Part shown: piece after piece, positions 19,886-28,974 of the stretch
Layout of the letters: each line of letters starts with the position of its first letter
Position numbering within the stretch: position 1 is the stretch's first letter
From: an uncultured Acetatifactor sp.
GTDB lineage: Bacteria > Bacillota > Clostridia > Lachnospirales > Lachnospiraceae
Length of the DNA: 64,000 bases
NCBI GenBank assembly: GCA_947586055.1
Contig: CANPXL010000002.1
Span: 1-64,000, forward strand
Reading direction: 5' to 3'
Position numbers and translations under genes: made by a program
Notes under the pieces: generated by a model
The model's database searches: none
Told to the model about the DNA's origin: nothing
What the model saw: only the letters and a program-made list of their open reading frames with translations

Positions 19886-20746
19886 CTATCCCAGACACAG
19901 CAGCACCACGATCCCCAGCGCGATCCTGTACCACCCAAACACCCGGAAATCATGCTTTCTGACATACCCCAAAAGAAATCTGAGGGCGAAGACGGAAACC
20001 GCGAAGGAAACCGCCATTCCCACCGTCAAGAGCAGAAACTCCGTGCCGGTAAAGGCAAACCCGAACTTTAACAGCTTTAACAGGCTCGCCCCGAACATGA
20101 CCGGGATCGCCAAAAAGAACGTATATTCCGCGGCCACCGTTCTGGATACCCCGATCAGCAGCGCGCCCACGATGGTCGCGCCGGAGCGGGACGTGCCGGG
20201 AAACACCGCCGCGATCACCTGAAACACGCCGATCAGCAGCGCGGTCTGATAGGTGATCTGCGAAAGGCCCGTCACCTTCGGGGTCCTGTTCCGATTCCTG
20301 TTTTCAATCACGATAAACGCGATGCCGAAGACGATCAGGGCGGAGGAAACACTGACCGGGTTGTAAAACAGCGCGTCCAGCTCATCGTCAAACAGAATGC
20401 CGATCACCGCCGCGGGCACACAGGACACCAGAATCTTAAACCAGAGGATCCAGATATCCTTCTTCAGGTAAGCGGCTGCTCCCGTCCTGCCCTGTCTCTC
20501 TTTCTTCGTCAGCGCAAAGGGCCAGATCTGTTTCCAGAACAGCAGCACCACCGCCAGAATGGCCCCCAGCTGGATCACCACCTCGAACATTTCAAAAAAA
20601 GCGTCCACATCCGCGATGCCGCCCGCGGAAGCGGTAAAGGGAATCAGCTCGCTCACCAGAATCAGATGACCGGTGCTGCTGACGGGAAGCCATTCCGTGA
20701 TCCCCTCCACAATGCCGTATATGATGGCCTTTATGATTTCAGACAC
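19886..20746 (-). CDS. uppP: Undecaprenyl-diphosphatase UppP (BacA)
   Basis: IIYGIVEGITEWLPVSSTGHLIL and FPGTSRSGATI. Confidence 0.95.
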   Translation of the reverse strand: MSEIIKAIIYGIVEGITEWLPVSSTGHLILVSELIPFTASAGGIADVDAFFEMFEVVIQLGAILAVVLLFWKQIWPFALTKKERQGRTGAAAYLKKDIWILWFKILVSCVPAAVIGILFDDELDALFYNPVSVSSALIVFGIAFIVIENRNRNRTPKVTGLSQITYQTALLIGVFQVIAAVFPGTSRSGATIVGALLIGVSRTVAAEYTFFLAIPVMFGASLLKLLKFGFAFTGTEFLLLTVGMAVSFAVSVFALRFLLGYVRKHDFRVFGWYRIALGIVVLLCLG

Positions 20747-20747
20747 G

Positions 20748-21617
20748 TTACTCCCCCTTTCCCTCGGCCTGCCCTTCCAGGAACCGGATCAATTCCCCGC
20801 CGCATTCCGCCGCATCCTCATATCCCTGCCGGTACAGGGCCTTCAGCTTATCCTTATCCTTCTCGATCCTTCCCACGTTACCCGCTGTCTTCGGGCGGAT
20901 CACAAAAGCCTTTCCTTCCCGGCGCTGGCTTTCAATAAAAGCAAGCTGGCGGTTGTAGCTTATATGCCGTTCGGCCATCAGCTCGTATACCTTTGGATAT
21001 TTCAGATAGCGCGCCCGGATCGGCCCCAGATGGCGGGCAGGCTGCCGCACATAGCCCGTCTCTTTCGTCATGATGACCACGTTTTTCTGATTGCCGCTCA
21101 TCACGGACTGCTGCAGCGGGATGGGATCGCTGATCCCGCCGTCCAGATAAGGTTTCCCGTCGATCATCACGTTTCTGGAGACCATGGGAAGCGAAGCCGA
21201 CGCCCGGATCTTCACGATGTCGGCCTTCATATCCCGGATGCGGAAATATGCGGGCCTTCCCGTGACAATATCGGTGGCCACGCTGTACGCCTTCCCCTGA
21301 TATTCCCGAAAAGCCTCATAGTCGTAAGGATACAGGTATTCCGGGATCAGAGAATAACAGATATCCACATTGAACAGATCGCCTGTGGTCAGAAGGCTCT
21401 CCAGACTGCAGTAACGTCTCGTGTTCAGGTAGTCCGCGCAGACGTCAAAGGCGCGCCCCCTTTGCTTCGACAGATAGCTGCACATGTGACACGCGCCTGC
21501 GGAGACGCCGTACACGCTGGAAAATTCAATTCCCCTGTCAAGGAAATAATCGAGGACGCCGGCCGTATAGATTCCCTTCATCCCGCCGCCCTCCAAGACA
21601 AGTCCGGCCTGATACAA
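20748..21617 (-). CDS. Patatin-like phospholipase family protein
   Basis: LVLEGGGMKGIYTAGVLDYF, GVSAGA nucleophile elbow, LDGGISDPIP. Confidence 0.92.
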   Translation of the reverse strand: MYQAGLVLEGGGMKGIYTAGVLDYFLDRGIEFSSVYGVSAGACHMCSYLSKQRGRAFDVCADYLNTRRYCSLESLLTTGDLFNVDICYSLIPEYLYPYDYEAFREYQGKAYSVATDIVTGRPAYFRIRDMKADIVKIRASASLPMVSRNVMIDGKPYLDGGISDPIPLQQSVMSGNQKNVVIMTKETGYVRQPARHLGPIRARYLKYPKVYELMAERHISYNRQLAFIESQRREGKAFVIRPKTAGNVGRIEKDKDKLKALYRQGYEDAAECGGELIRFLEGQAEGKGE

Positions 21618-21620
21618 AAG

Positions 21621-22823
21621 TCATTCCACCTTTCCTTTTCCGTATTCTTCTTTTACAAACCGCCGCAGGGCCTTCAGAGAACGCTCCACCTTTTCCGTAT
21701 CGATACAGTAAGCCATGCGGAAATAACCGGGCGCGCCGAAGGTATCTCCGGGCACCAGAATCAGATCGTACTTTAAAGCCTTCTGGCAGAACGCCTTCGC
21801 GTCCTCTTCCAGCGCTTTGGGGAAGATGTAAAAGGTTCCGCCCGGCTTTACACAGGTAAACCCAAGCTCCTTAAGCTCCCGGTACAGAATGTTGCGGTTC
21901 GTCTCATAAACGCTTAAATCCGCCGTCTGATCCAGCACTCTGGCGATCAGAAGCTGAAACAGGGACGCGGGACAGTTGTGTCCGATTCCTCTCGAGATCT
22001 GGCCGCACATATTGACCATTGTCTCCGCATCCTTACACCGCGGGCTCACCGCCACATACCCGATGCGCTCTCCCGGCAGGGACAGGGCCTTGGAAAAGGA
22101 ATAGCACATAATCGTGTTATCGTAAAAACGAGAAACACAAGGCGCCGTTTCTCCGTCGAACACGATCTCCCGGTAAGGCTCGTCGGAGATCAGATAAATG
22201 TCATGCCCGTACTGCGCGGATTTTTCCCGCAGGATGTCCGAAAGTTCCTTTAACGTATCCGCGGAATAGACCACCCCGGACGGATTGTTGGGAGTGTTGA
22301 TCAGCACCGCCGCGACTTTTTCCGTTACCATTTCCCGGAATTTCTCCGTGTTGATCTGAAAACGCTCCGTATCGGGCGGTACTACCTTCAAAACCGCCCC
22401 CGTCAGGTCCACATAAGGATGGTACTCGGGAAAAAACGGCGCGAACGTCAGTATCACGTCCCCGGGCTCCGCGACGAGACGGAACGCGTGAGCCAGCGCT
22501 CCCGCGGCGCCGGATGCCATAAATATATGTTCTTTCCGATAGGGCAGTCCGAATCTCTTTTCCAGCGACGCCGCCACCGCCTCCCTGACGCCCGTGATGC
22601 CAAGGCTGGGACTGTATCCGTGGAGCGCCAGCGTATCCTCTGTCTGAAGCATTTCGATCATGGCGTCCGTACAGACCTGCGGAACCGCAACGGAAGGATT
22701 GCCGAGACTGTAATCGAACACATTCTCATATCCGATCTCTTTTCCTCTGGCGGTGGCAAACTCGGAAAGCTGCCTGATCACCGATTTTCCGGACAACATG
22801 TCTTTATATTTCTGAACCAACAC
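21621..22823 (-). CDS. PLP-dependent class I/II aminotransferase
   Basis: INTPNNPSGVVYS, YSFSKALSLPGERIGY. Confidence 0.92.
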   Translation of the reverse strand: MLVQKYKDMLSGKSVIRQLSEFATARGKEIGYENVFDYSLGNPSVAVPQVCTDAMIEMLQTEDTLALHGYSPSLGITGVREAVAASLEKRFGLPYRKEHIFMASGAAGALAHAFRLVAEPGDVILTFAPFFPEYHPYVDLTGAVLKVVPPDTERFQINTEKFREMVTEKVAAVLINTPNNPSGVVYSADTLKELSDILREKSAQYGHDIYLISDEPYREIVFDGETAPCVSRFYDNTIMCYSFSKALSLPGERIGYVAVSPRCKDAETMVNMCGQISRGIGHNCPASLFQLLIARVLDQTADLSVYETNRNILYRELKELGFTCVKPGGTFYIFPKALEEDAKAFCQKALKYDLILVPGDTFGAPGYFRMAYCIDTEKVERSLKALRRFVKEEYGKGKVE

Positions 22824-22894
22824 TGCAACGCGCCTCCTTATCCTGTGAAATTTATTATACTACTTTTCAGCCGCAAAACAAGAAATTTATGGTC

Positions 22895-24391
22895 TCAATC
22901 CGCATCCGCCCAGGCAAGCGCGCATTTCACCGCCTTCTCCCAGCCCTTCAGAAGTCTCCGGCGCGTTTCCCCGTCCATCCCGGGCTGAAAGACTCTCCCG
23001 ATCTGCCAGTTCTCCCGGATCTGTTCCCTGTCTTTCCAATACCCCGTGGCCAGACCGGCAAGATACGCGGCGCCAAGCGCCGTGGTCTCGATACAGCCCG
23101 GTCTGTGAACCGGCGTGTCGATGATATCCGCCTGAAACTGCATGAGAAAGTCGTTTGCGCTGGCCCCTCCGTCCACCTTAAGGCTCTTGAAACGGATCCC
23201 GCTGTCCCGCTCCATGGCCCCGAGCACGTCCGCGGTCTGATAGGCGACGGATTCCAGAACGGCCCGGATAAAATGCGCCTTCGTGCAGCCCCTTGTAATA
23301 CCCACCACGGTTCCTCTCGCGTACTGATTCCAGTATGGCGCGCCCATACCGGCAAAGGCGGGAACGACATAGACCCCCGCCGTATCCTCCACCGACCGGC
23401 TGTAGTCCTGAGTCTGGCCGGCGTTGTCGATCATGCGCATGCTGTCGCGAAGCCACTGAACTCCGGCGCCCGCCACAAACACACTGCCCTCCAGCGCATA
23501 CTGCGGTTTTTCCTCCATGCCCGCCGCAACGGTGGTCAGAAGGCCGGACCTCGACTCGATGGCCCGGTCCCCCGTGTTCATCAGAAGAAAGCAGCCGGTT
23601 CCATAAGTGTTTTTCACTTCCCCCTGTTCAAAGCAGCACTGTCCGAACAGCGCCGCCTGCTGGTCGCCCGCCGCGCCCGCAATGGGAATCTCTCTGCCGA
23701 AAACGGCAGCATCCGTATATCCGAAAATGCTTCCGGAAGGCTTTACCTGGGGCAGAAGGCAGGCAGGGATCCCGAACCGCTCCAGAATCTCGCTGTCCCA
23801 GCAGAGCCTGTGGATGTCGAAGAGCATGGTCCGGGAAGCGTTCGTGTAATCTGTCACATGAACCGCTCCCCTGGTCAGATTCCAGATCAGCCACGTGTCC
23901 ACCGTTCCGAACAGCAGCTCCCCGGCCTCGGCCCGGGCTTTGGCCCCGGGAACGTTCCGCAGGATCCATGCGATCTTGGACGCGCTGAAATAAGCGTCCG
24001 GTATCAGCCCTGTTTTCCTCCGGATCACCTGATCAAATCCGTCCTGTTTCAGCTCTTCGATCATATCCGAGGTCCTTCGGCACTGCCAGACGATGGCGTT
24101 GTACACGGGCTGTCCCGTTTTTCTGTCCCAGAGCACGGTGGTCTCCCGCTGGTTTGTAATGCCGATGGCGCAGATCTGCTCCAGGGACGCCCCCATTCCG
24201 GCCATGCACTCGGCGGCCACCGCCAGCTGAGAGGACCAGATCTCCATGGGATTATGTTCTACCCAGCCCGGTTTCGGGTAAATCTGGGTAAACTCTTTCT
24301 GCGACATGGAACGGACCGTTCCCGATTCGTCAAACAAAATGCAGCGGGAGCTGGTGGTTCCCTGATCCAAAGCCATAATATATTTCTGCAT
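22895..24391 (-). CDS. glpK: Glycerol kinase
   Basis: [33 protein letters not shown]; start at MQKYIM (24391). Confidence 0.94.
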   Translation of the reverse strand: MQKYIMALDQGTTSSRCILFDESGTVRSMSQKEFTQIYPKPGWVEHNPMEIWSSQLAVAAECMAGMGASLEQICAIGITNQRETTVLWDRKTGQPVYNAIVWQCRRTSDMIEELKQDGFDQVIRRKTGLIPDAYFSASKIAWILRNVPGAKARAEAGELLFGTVDTWLIWNLTRGAVHVTDYTNASRTMLFDIHRLCWDSEILERFGIPACLLPQVKPSGSIFGYTDAAVFGREIPIAGAAGDQQAALFGQCCFEQGEVKNTYGTGCFLLMNTGDRAIESRSGLLTTVAAGMEEKPQYALEGSVFVAGAGVQWLRDSMRMIDNAGQTQDYSRSVEDTAGVYVVPAFAGMGAPYWNQYARGTVVGITRGCTKAHFIRAVLESVAYQTADVLGAMERDSGIRFKSLKVDGGASANDFLMQFQADIIDTPVHRPGCIETTALGAAYLAGLATGYWKDREQIRENWQIGRVFQPGMDGETRRRLLKGWEKAVKCALAWADAD

Positions 24392-24517
24392 CCTCTCTCC
24401 TTTCCGCCTCTGCGCCGGTCTGCGGCGCCGGCACGGCTCTCCTGCCTGTGTCCGTCTCCTGTTCTGTTCCGGCCGTCTTCTTATTTTACCATGCTGCGTC
24501 TGTCTTCCGCAACACGG

Positions 24518-24565
24518 AAAACAAACTGCCCCGGGCGCCCGGAAGGCGCACGAGGCAGTTACCAC
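24518..24565 (-). terminator. Terminator downstream of the Amt-PII gene
   Basis: AACTGCC...GGCAGTTTGTTTT hairpin with a GC-rich inner stem. Confidence 0.7.
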
Positions 24566-24589
24566 TCTTTATATAAGGTTCAGGAAATA

Positions 24590-26356
24590 TTACTCCACAT
24601 CCTGCAGAGCCGCGAAGTTTTCCTCGCCGGTGCGGACCTTCACAACCTTCTCCACGCCGTACACAAAGATCTTGCCGTCTCCGATATGTCCGGTATACAG
24701 CGCCCTCTTTGCCGCTTCGATCACTGTTTCCACAGGAATCTTGCTGACGACCACTTCCACCTTTACTTTAGGCAGCAGCGTTGCGTCCATCTCCACGCCC
24801 CGGTACATCTCCCCGGCGCCCTTCTGAACGCCGCAGCCCATGACCTGCGTCACCGTCATACCGGTCACGCCCAGATCGTTCATGGCCTTCTTCAGCTGAT
24901 CGTACCTTGACAGCTTTGCAATCACCACGACCTTGTAAATACCGGTTGCCGGCAGCGGCGCCCCTGCGACGGGAACCGCCGCATCCCTCTTGGCCTGAGA
25001 GGCCATATCGTACTCGCCGGTGCCAAGATCGGTGTTTTCGTTTACATCCATCGTCATGGTGTTGGACACATCCATGATGGAGAATCCGGAGTATGCGGAA
25101 GCAAGGCCATGCTCGGTAGCATCCAGTCCGACGATCTCTTCTTCCTCGGAAACGCGAAGCCCTACCAGCGCCTTAATCACCAGAAACGTAATCGTAATCG
25201 TAATCGCAGCCCACGCCGCCACGCTGACAAAGCCCAGAAGCTGAAGTCCCAGCAACTCAAAACCGCCGCCGTAAAACAGGCCCACAAGCTTCTTTCCCGC
25301 GCTGTTTGCGATGGAATATCCCGGCGCGGTATCGGTTGCAAAGAGACCGACCGCAATGGTACCCCAAATACCGTTGAGGCAATGCACCGCCACGGCGCCC
25401 ACGGGATCATCGATACGCAGCTTGTAATCCAGAAACCAGACGCCGAAGACTACCAGCAGACCCGCTACGGCGCCGATGACAATGGCTCCGAAGGCATCCG
25501 TCACGTCGCAGGGAGCCGTAATCGCAACAAGTCCGGCCAGAGAAGCGTTCAGGCACATGGACACATCCGGCTTTTTGTATTTGATCCAGGTAAAGATCAT
25601 GCACACCACGGTGGCCACGGAAGGCGCGATGGTCGTGGTCACAAACACGGAACCCAGCTGCTCCACACTGGTGCAGGCCGCTCCGTTGAATCCGTACCAG
25701 CCCAGCCACAGGATGAACACGCCCAGACAGCCGATGGGAAGGTTATGGCCGGGAAAAGCGTTGACCTTCGTTACCTTACCGTTTTTATCCTTCACAAACT
25801 TACCGATACGGGGTCCCAGCAGCTTTGCGCCAACCAGCGCGGAAATGCCGCCCACCATGTGGATCGCGCAGGAGCCCGCGAAATCATGAAAGCCAAGCTG
25901 TGCCAGCCAGCCGCCGCCCCAGATCCAGTGCGCTTCGATCGGGTAGATCAGAGCGGAGATGACACCGGAATAGATACAGTAGGAAAGGAACTTTGTTCTC
26001 TCCGCCATGGCTCCGGAAACGATCGTCGCCGTCGTCGCGCAGAACACCAGATTAAACACAAAGTTGGACCAGTCAAAGCTCTCATAGCTTGTAAAAATGT
26101 CAAACCCGGGCTTTCCGATAAAGCCTGCCAGATCTTCTCCCAAAAACAGGCCGAAACCGATCAGAATGAACATGACCGTGCCGATACAGAAGTCCATCAG
26201 GTTTTTCATCAGAATATTTCCCGCATTTTTCGCTCTGGTAAAACCGGTTTCCACCATGGCGAACCCGGCCTGCATCCAGAACACCAGCGCGGCGCCAATC
26301 AGGAACCAGACGCCGAAGACCTGGCCGCTCACGGCCTCGAAAATCTCATTTGTCAT
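24590..26356 (-). CDS. Ammonium transporter with fused C-terminal P-II domain
   Basis: Amt core (MVGGISALVGAKLLGPRIGK) plus C-terminal GlnB-like domain (DQLKKAMNDLGVTGMTVTQVMGCGVQ...HIGDGKIFVYGVEKVVKVRTGE); start at MTNEIFEAV. Confidence 0.93.
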   Translation of the reverse strand: MTNEIFEAVSGQVFGVWFLIGAALVFWMQAGFAMVETGFTRAKNAGNILMKNLMDFCIGTVMFILIGFGLFLGEDLAGFIGKPGFDIFTSYESFDWSNFVFNLVFCATTATIVSGAMAERTKFLSYCIYSGVISALIYPIEAHWIWGGGWLAQLGFHDFAGSCAIHMVGGISALVGAKLLGPRIGKFVKDKNGKVTKVNAFPGHNLPIGCLGVFILWLGWYGFNGAACTSVEQLGSVFVTTTIAPSVATVVCMIFTWIKYKKPDVSMCLNASLAGLVAITAPCDVTDAFGAIVIGAVAGLLVVFGVWFLDYKLRIDDPVGAVAVHCLNGIWGTIAVGLFATDTAPGYSIANSAGKKLVGLFYGGGFELLGLQLLGFVSVAAWAAITITITFLVIKALVGLRVSEEEEIVGLDATEHGLASAYSGFSIMDVSNTMTMDVNENTDLGTGEYDMASQAKRDAAVPVAGAPLPATGIYKVVVIAKLSRYDQLKKAMNDLGVTGMTVTQVMGCGVQKGAGEMYRGVEMDATLLPKVKVEVVVSKIPVETVIEAAKRALYTGHIGDGKIFVYGVEKVVKVRTGEENFAALQDVE

Positions 26357-26498
26357 AACAGTATCCTCCTCAGAAATAAAAATTGCGATACGGAGAGCCC
26401 CCTCTGAAGCTCCATCGCATCGCATTCCCTTGCAGCCGCCCCGCAAACGCGGCGCGTAACTGCGCAATATGTTCCGGCCACGCGCGTGATACTGCCGG

Positions 26499-26533
26499 AA
26501 AAAAGGCACTGTGGGAGTTACCACAGCGCCTTT
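26499..26533 (-). terminator. Intrinsic terminator/attenuator hairpin between the amt promoter and the amt ORF
   Basis: AAAGGCGCTGTGG-TAACTC-CCACAGTGCCTTTTTT, 13-bp stem (one G-U) plus T run. Confidence 0.75.
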
Positions 26534-26544
26534 GCTTATCTGTG

Positions 26545-26573
26545 AGTATAGCATTCCGGAGAAAAGGTGTCAA
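26545..26573 (-). promoter_or_regulatory. SigA promoter of the Amt-PII gene
   Basis: TTGACA-N17-TATACT on the minus strand. Confidence 0.8.
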
Positions 26574-26593
26574 TTAGGAAAATATAACATATT

Positions 26594-27580
26594 TCAAGAA
26601 AAAAATTCTGATTTTTCGTCATTATTTACAGAAACCGTTTCCGTACGGCAAATCTCATCCGCAAAATATTTCCCACATTTCGCAATCAATTCAAGCGCGT
26701 CCTGTCTCAACGCTTTCGGAAAAGCATCCAGAGCCGGTGCGGTTTCAAAGCTGAGCGTCTGATCAAAATTTATTTTTCTGAGTCCTCTGATAAAACCATC
26801 CCAGTCTGTGGAAGGCGCGTTCTCTCTGGATTTTGTAAAGACAAATGGGATCTGGTGAAGATCGCTGATTCCGTCATTGTCATGTATATGCAGCACTTTC
26901 AGCCGAGAACCCAGAGCGGTCAGGAAGCTTTCCATATCAATTCCCACCAGATTTGCATGTCCCGTATCGAAACAGAAGCCTAAAACCTCCGTCCGATACT
27001 TCTCGTTAATCCGGTCAATCCGTTCCACAGCCTTTCTCACACTACAGCCGGGGCCTTCTGTCAGATGGCCGCCGAAACCGTCATACAGATTCTCCATGCA
27101 GAGAACAATCCCCAGTTCCTTTGCCGTCGGTGCAAGAAAATCAATCAGCTTTTCCGTCTGTTCCCACTCCTTTTCCTCAGACCCAAGGTATCTTACCATC
27201 TTAAACCCGTGAAACACAAGGTATCTGCACTCCAAAAAAGAGCAGATCTGCAGACTTTTGGGCGCAACCTCCTTCCAAAGATAATCGTTCAAAGTCCGGG
27301 TCCCACCGGGAACATAAACAGGATAAGGCATATGCATCTGGTGGATCCTGACGCCCGAAGCCTCAGCCGCCTTTTTATGCGGCGCAAAATATTCCTTTAA
27401 TTCCTCTGCCGATCTGTCAAAAAAAGAATTCCGTTTCTGTCTGTAAAGATCCGTATTCTTGAGATAACAGTTCAGACTGAAATCTACGCAGTTAAAACCC
27501 ATCCCACGAAGTCTGACATACCCTTCCTCCGGGCAGGAATCCTCTATCACATTCTTTGTCTGCACTCCGATCGACAGCAT
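26594..27580 (-). CDS. Xylose isomerase-like TIM-barrel sugar phosphate isomerase/epimerase
   Basis: GIVLCMENLYDG...GFCFDTGHANLVGIDMESFLTALGSRLKVLHIHDNDGISDLHQIPF. Confidence 0.85.
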   Translation of the reverse strand: MLSIGVQTKNVIEDSCPEEGYVRLRGMGFNCVDFSLNCYLKNTDLYRQKRNSFFDRSAEELKEYFAPHKKAAEASGVRIHQMHMPYPVYVPGGTRTLNDYLWKEVAPKSLQICSFLECRYLVFHGFKMVRYLGSEEKEWEQTEKLIDFLAPTAKELGIVLCMENLYDGFGGHLTEGPGCSVRKAVERIDRINEKYRTEVLGFCFDTGHANLVGIDMESFLTALGSRLKVLHIHDNDGISDLHQIPFVFTKSRENAPSTDWDGFIRGLRKINFDQTLSFETAPALDAFPKALRQDALELIAKCGKYFADEICRTETVSVNNDEKSEFFS

Positions 27581-27700
27581 CCTTTTCTCCCTTCACTCCG
27601 AACCCGGCCAATGTCGGCCTATCCGGATCGTTCTCACATATTCCTGCCTTGTATCGATATTCCCCGGCAACTTCAGCGTCTGTCCGGTATCCTCAGAGAC

Positions 27701-28939
27701 CTATCCTTCCCGCTCCAACCTGTCAAAATAGAAAGAAGACATATACTCGTCATTGAAATACTCTATCGGATTCTGAAGGTCCATCTTTCTCAGTTGTTGT
27801 TCAATTTCCCGATAAAAAGTGTTGCAGATCAGAATGACTGTATCCGGTTCCAGCTGTCTGAGCGCTTCCGGCGCTTTTACGGTAAGGCCGCAGAACTCGG
27901 TGTTCCAAAGTCTCTCATCATTATCGCAGGTATAAAGAGGCGGATACTCGTCCCCATAACATTTCATATAATTCCGGCACATGTTCCCTGCACCGAACAA
28001 CACCCGGGAGGGATATTTCTTCAGCATGCTCTCCATGCGGATCTGCCAGCAAAAATAATCCAACACCGACTTTGCGTACTGCAGAAGTCCCGGCTTCAGG
28101 ATCGGAGACGCCACCGACGCCGTGTCTGTAATATTCAGGATCAAATGTCCGTCAAAGCAGATATCCCGGAGCCCGCGGATCAGATTCAGCCAATCTGTCT
28201 GGAGCGCGCCCCCGTTGACCGCGGTAAAAGGAAGAAGCGCGTTATCATGACTGCCGTCATTGTCCCTGAGCACTACAGCCCTGAGCCGATGTCCCAGTGC
28301 GGTAATAAAGTCATACATATTCTGACCGCAAAGGTTACAGATTCCCACATCCATACAAAAACCAAACCGTTCTTCCCCGACTTCCTCATTCAGCCGATCC
28401 ACCCACGCCGACGCTTCTTGTCCGTCGCACCAGACCCCTCGAACCAGATGACCGTTGAAATTCCTGCACTGATTTTTCAAAAGAACGGTAACGTCTTTTT
28501 CCCTTGCCTCTCCCGCAATACGAAGAAAAAATTCCCTGTTTTCATTCCACAGATCATCCCTGGGAATTCCCACAAACAACGGCGAGACGATGAAATTATG
28601 ACAGCCAATCTTTCCGCAGGCTTTTACACCTTCCTGCGCAAGCGTCATCAGAAAACCGTTGAGATCCGCCCCTCCGGTATCCGTGTCCGGCACAGGCATC
28701 TCCACAACAGGAAAGGACAGTCCAATCTCTTTTCCTTTTTCCAACACAGGTCTGAAACATTCATACAGCCTCTCCGGCTTCCAGTATTCGAGCGGCCATG
28801 TATGCTGCGGCTTTCGGGTTTCAAAAAGCATGGACAGGTCGCAGACCAGTTTTTCAAATCCCGCTTTCCCAATGTCCATAAGTCCCTGTCCCGGGCGTTT
28901 TTTGTCCACGATCCCGCAGGGCGATAATACCAATTCCAT
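27701..28939 (-). CDS. TIM-barrel isomerase-like protein with C-terminal Rossmann-like module
   Basis: N-terminal barrel (VLLKNQCRNFNGH...CMDVGICNLCGQNMYDFITALGHRLRAVVLRDNDG) and C-terminal RVLFGAGNMCRNY...TCDNDERLW...GLTVKAPEAL. Confidence 0.75.
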   Translation of the reverse strand: MELVLSPCGIVDKKRPGQGLMDIGKAGFEKLVCDLSMLFETRKPQHTWPLEYWKPERLYECFRPVLEKGKEIGLSFPVVEMPVPDTDTGGADLNGFLMTLAQEGVKACGKIGCHNFIVSPLFVGIPRDDLWNENREFFLRIAGEAREKDVTVLLKNQCRNFNGHLVRGVWCDGQEASAWVDRLNEEVGEERFGFCMDVGICNLCGQNMYDFITALGHRLRAVVLRDNDGSHDNALLPFTAVNGGALQTDWLNLIRGLRDICFDGHLILNITDTASVASPILKPGLLQYAKSVLDYFCWQIRMESMLKKYPSRVLFGAGNMCRNYMKCYGDEYPPLYTCDNDERLWNTEFCGLTVKAPEALRQLEPDTVILICNTFYREIEQQLRKMDLQNPIEYFNDEYMSSFYFDRLEREG

Positions 28940-28974
28940 TTTTACTCCGTTTCTGCACCGTTACATCTGTGAAA

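Noticed and set aside
22889-24910. 673-aa plus-strand ORF opposite glpK and the amt 3' end
   Set aside because: Shadow ORF: spans two well-supported minus-strand genes and has low-complexity, Arg/Pro/His-rich translation with no recognisable family.
25109-26407. 432-aa plus-strand ORF opposite amt
   Set aside because: Antisense shadow of the Amt-PII gene with no recognisable motif.
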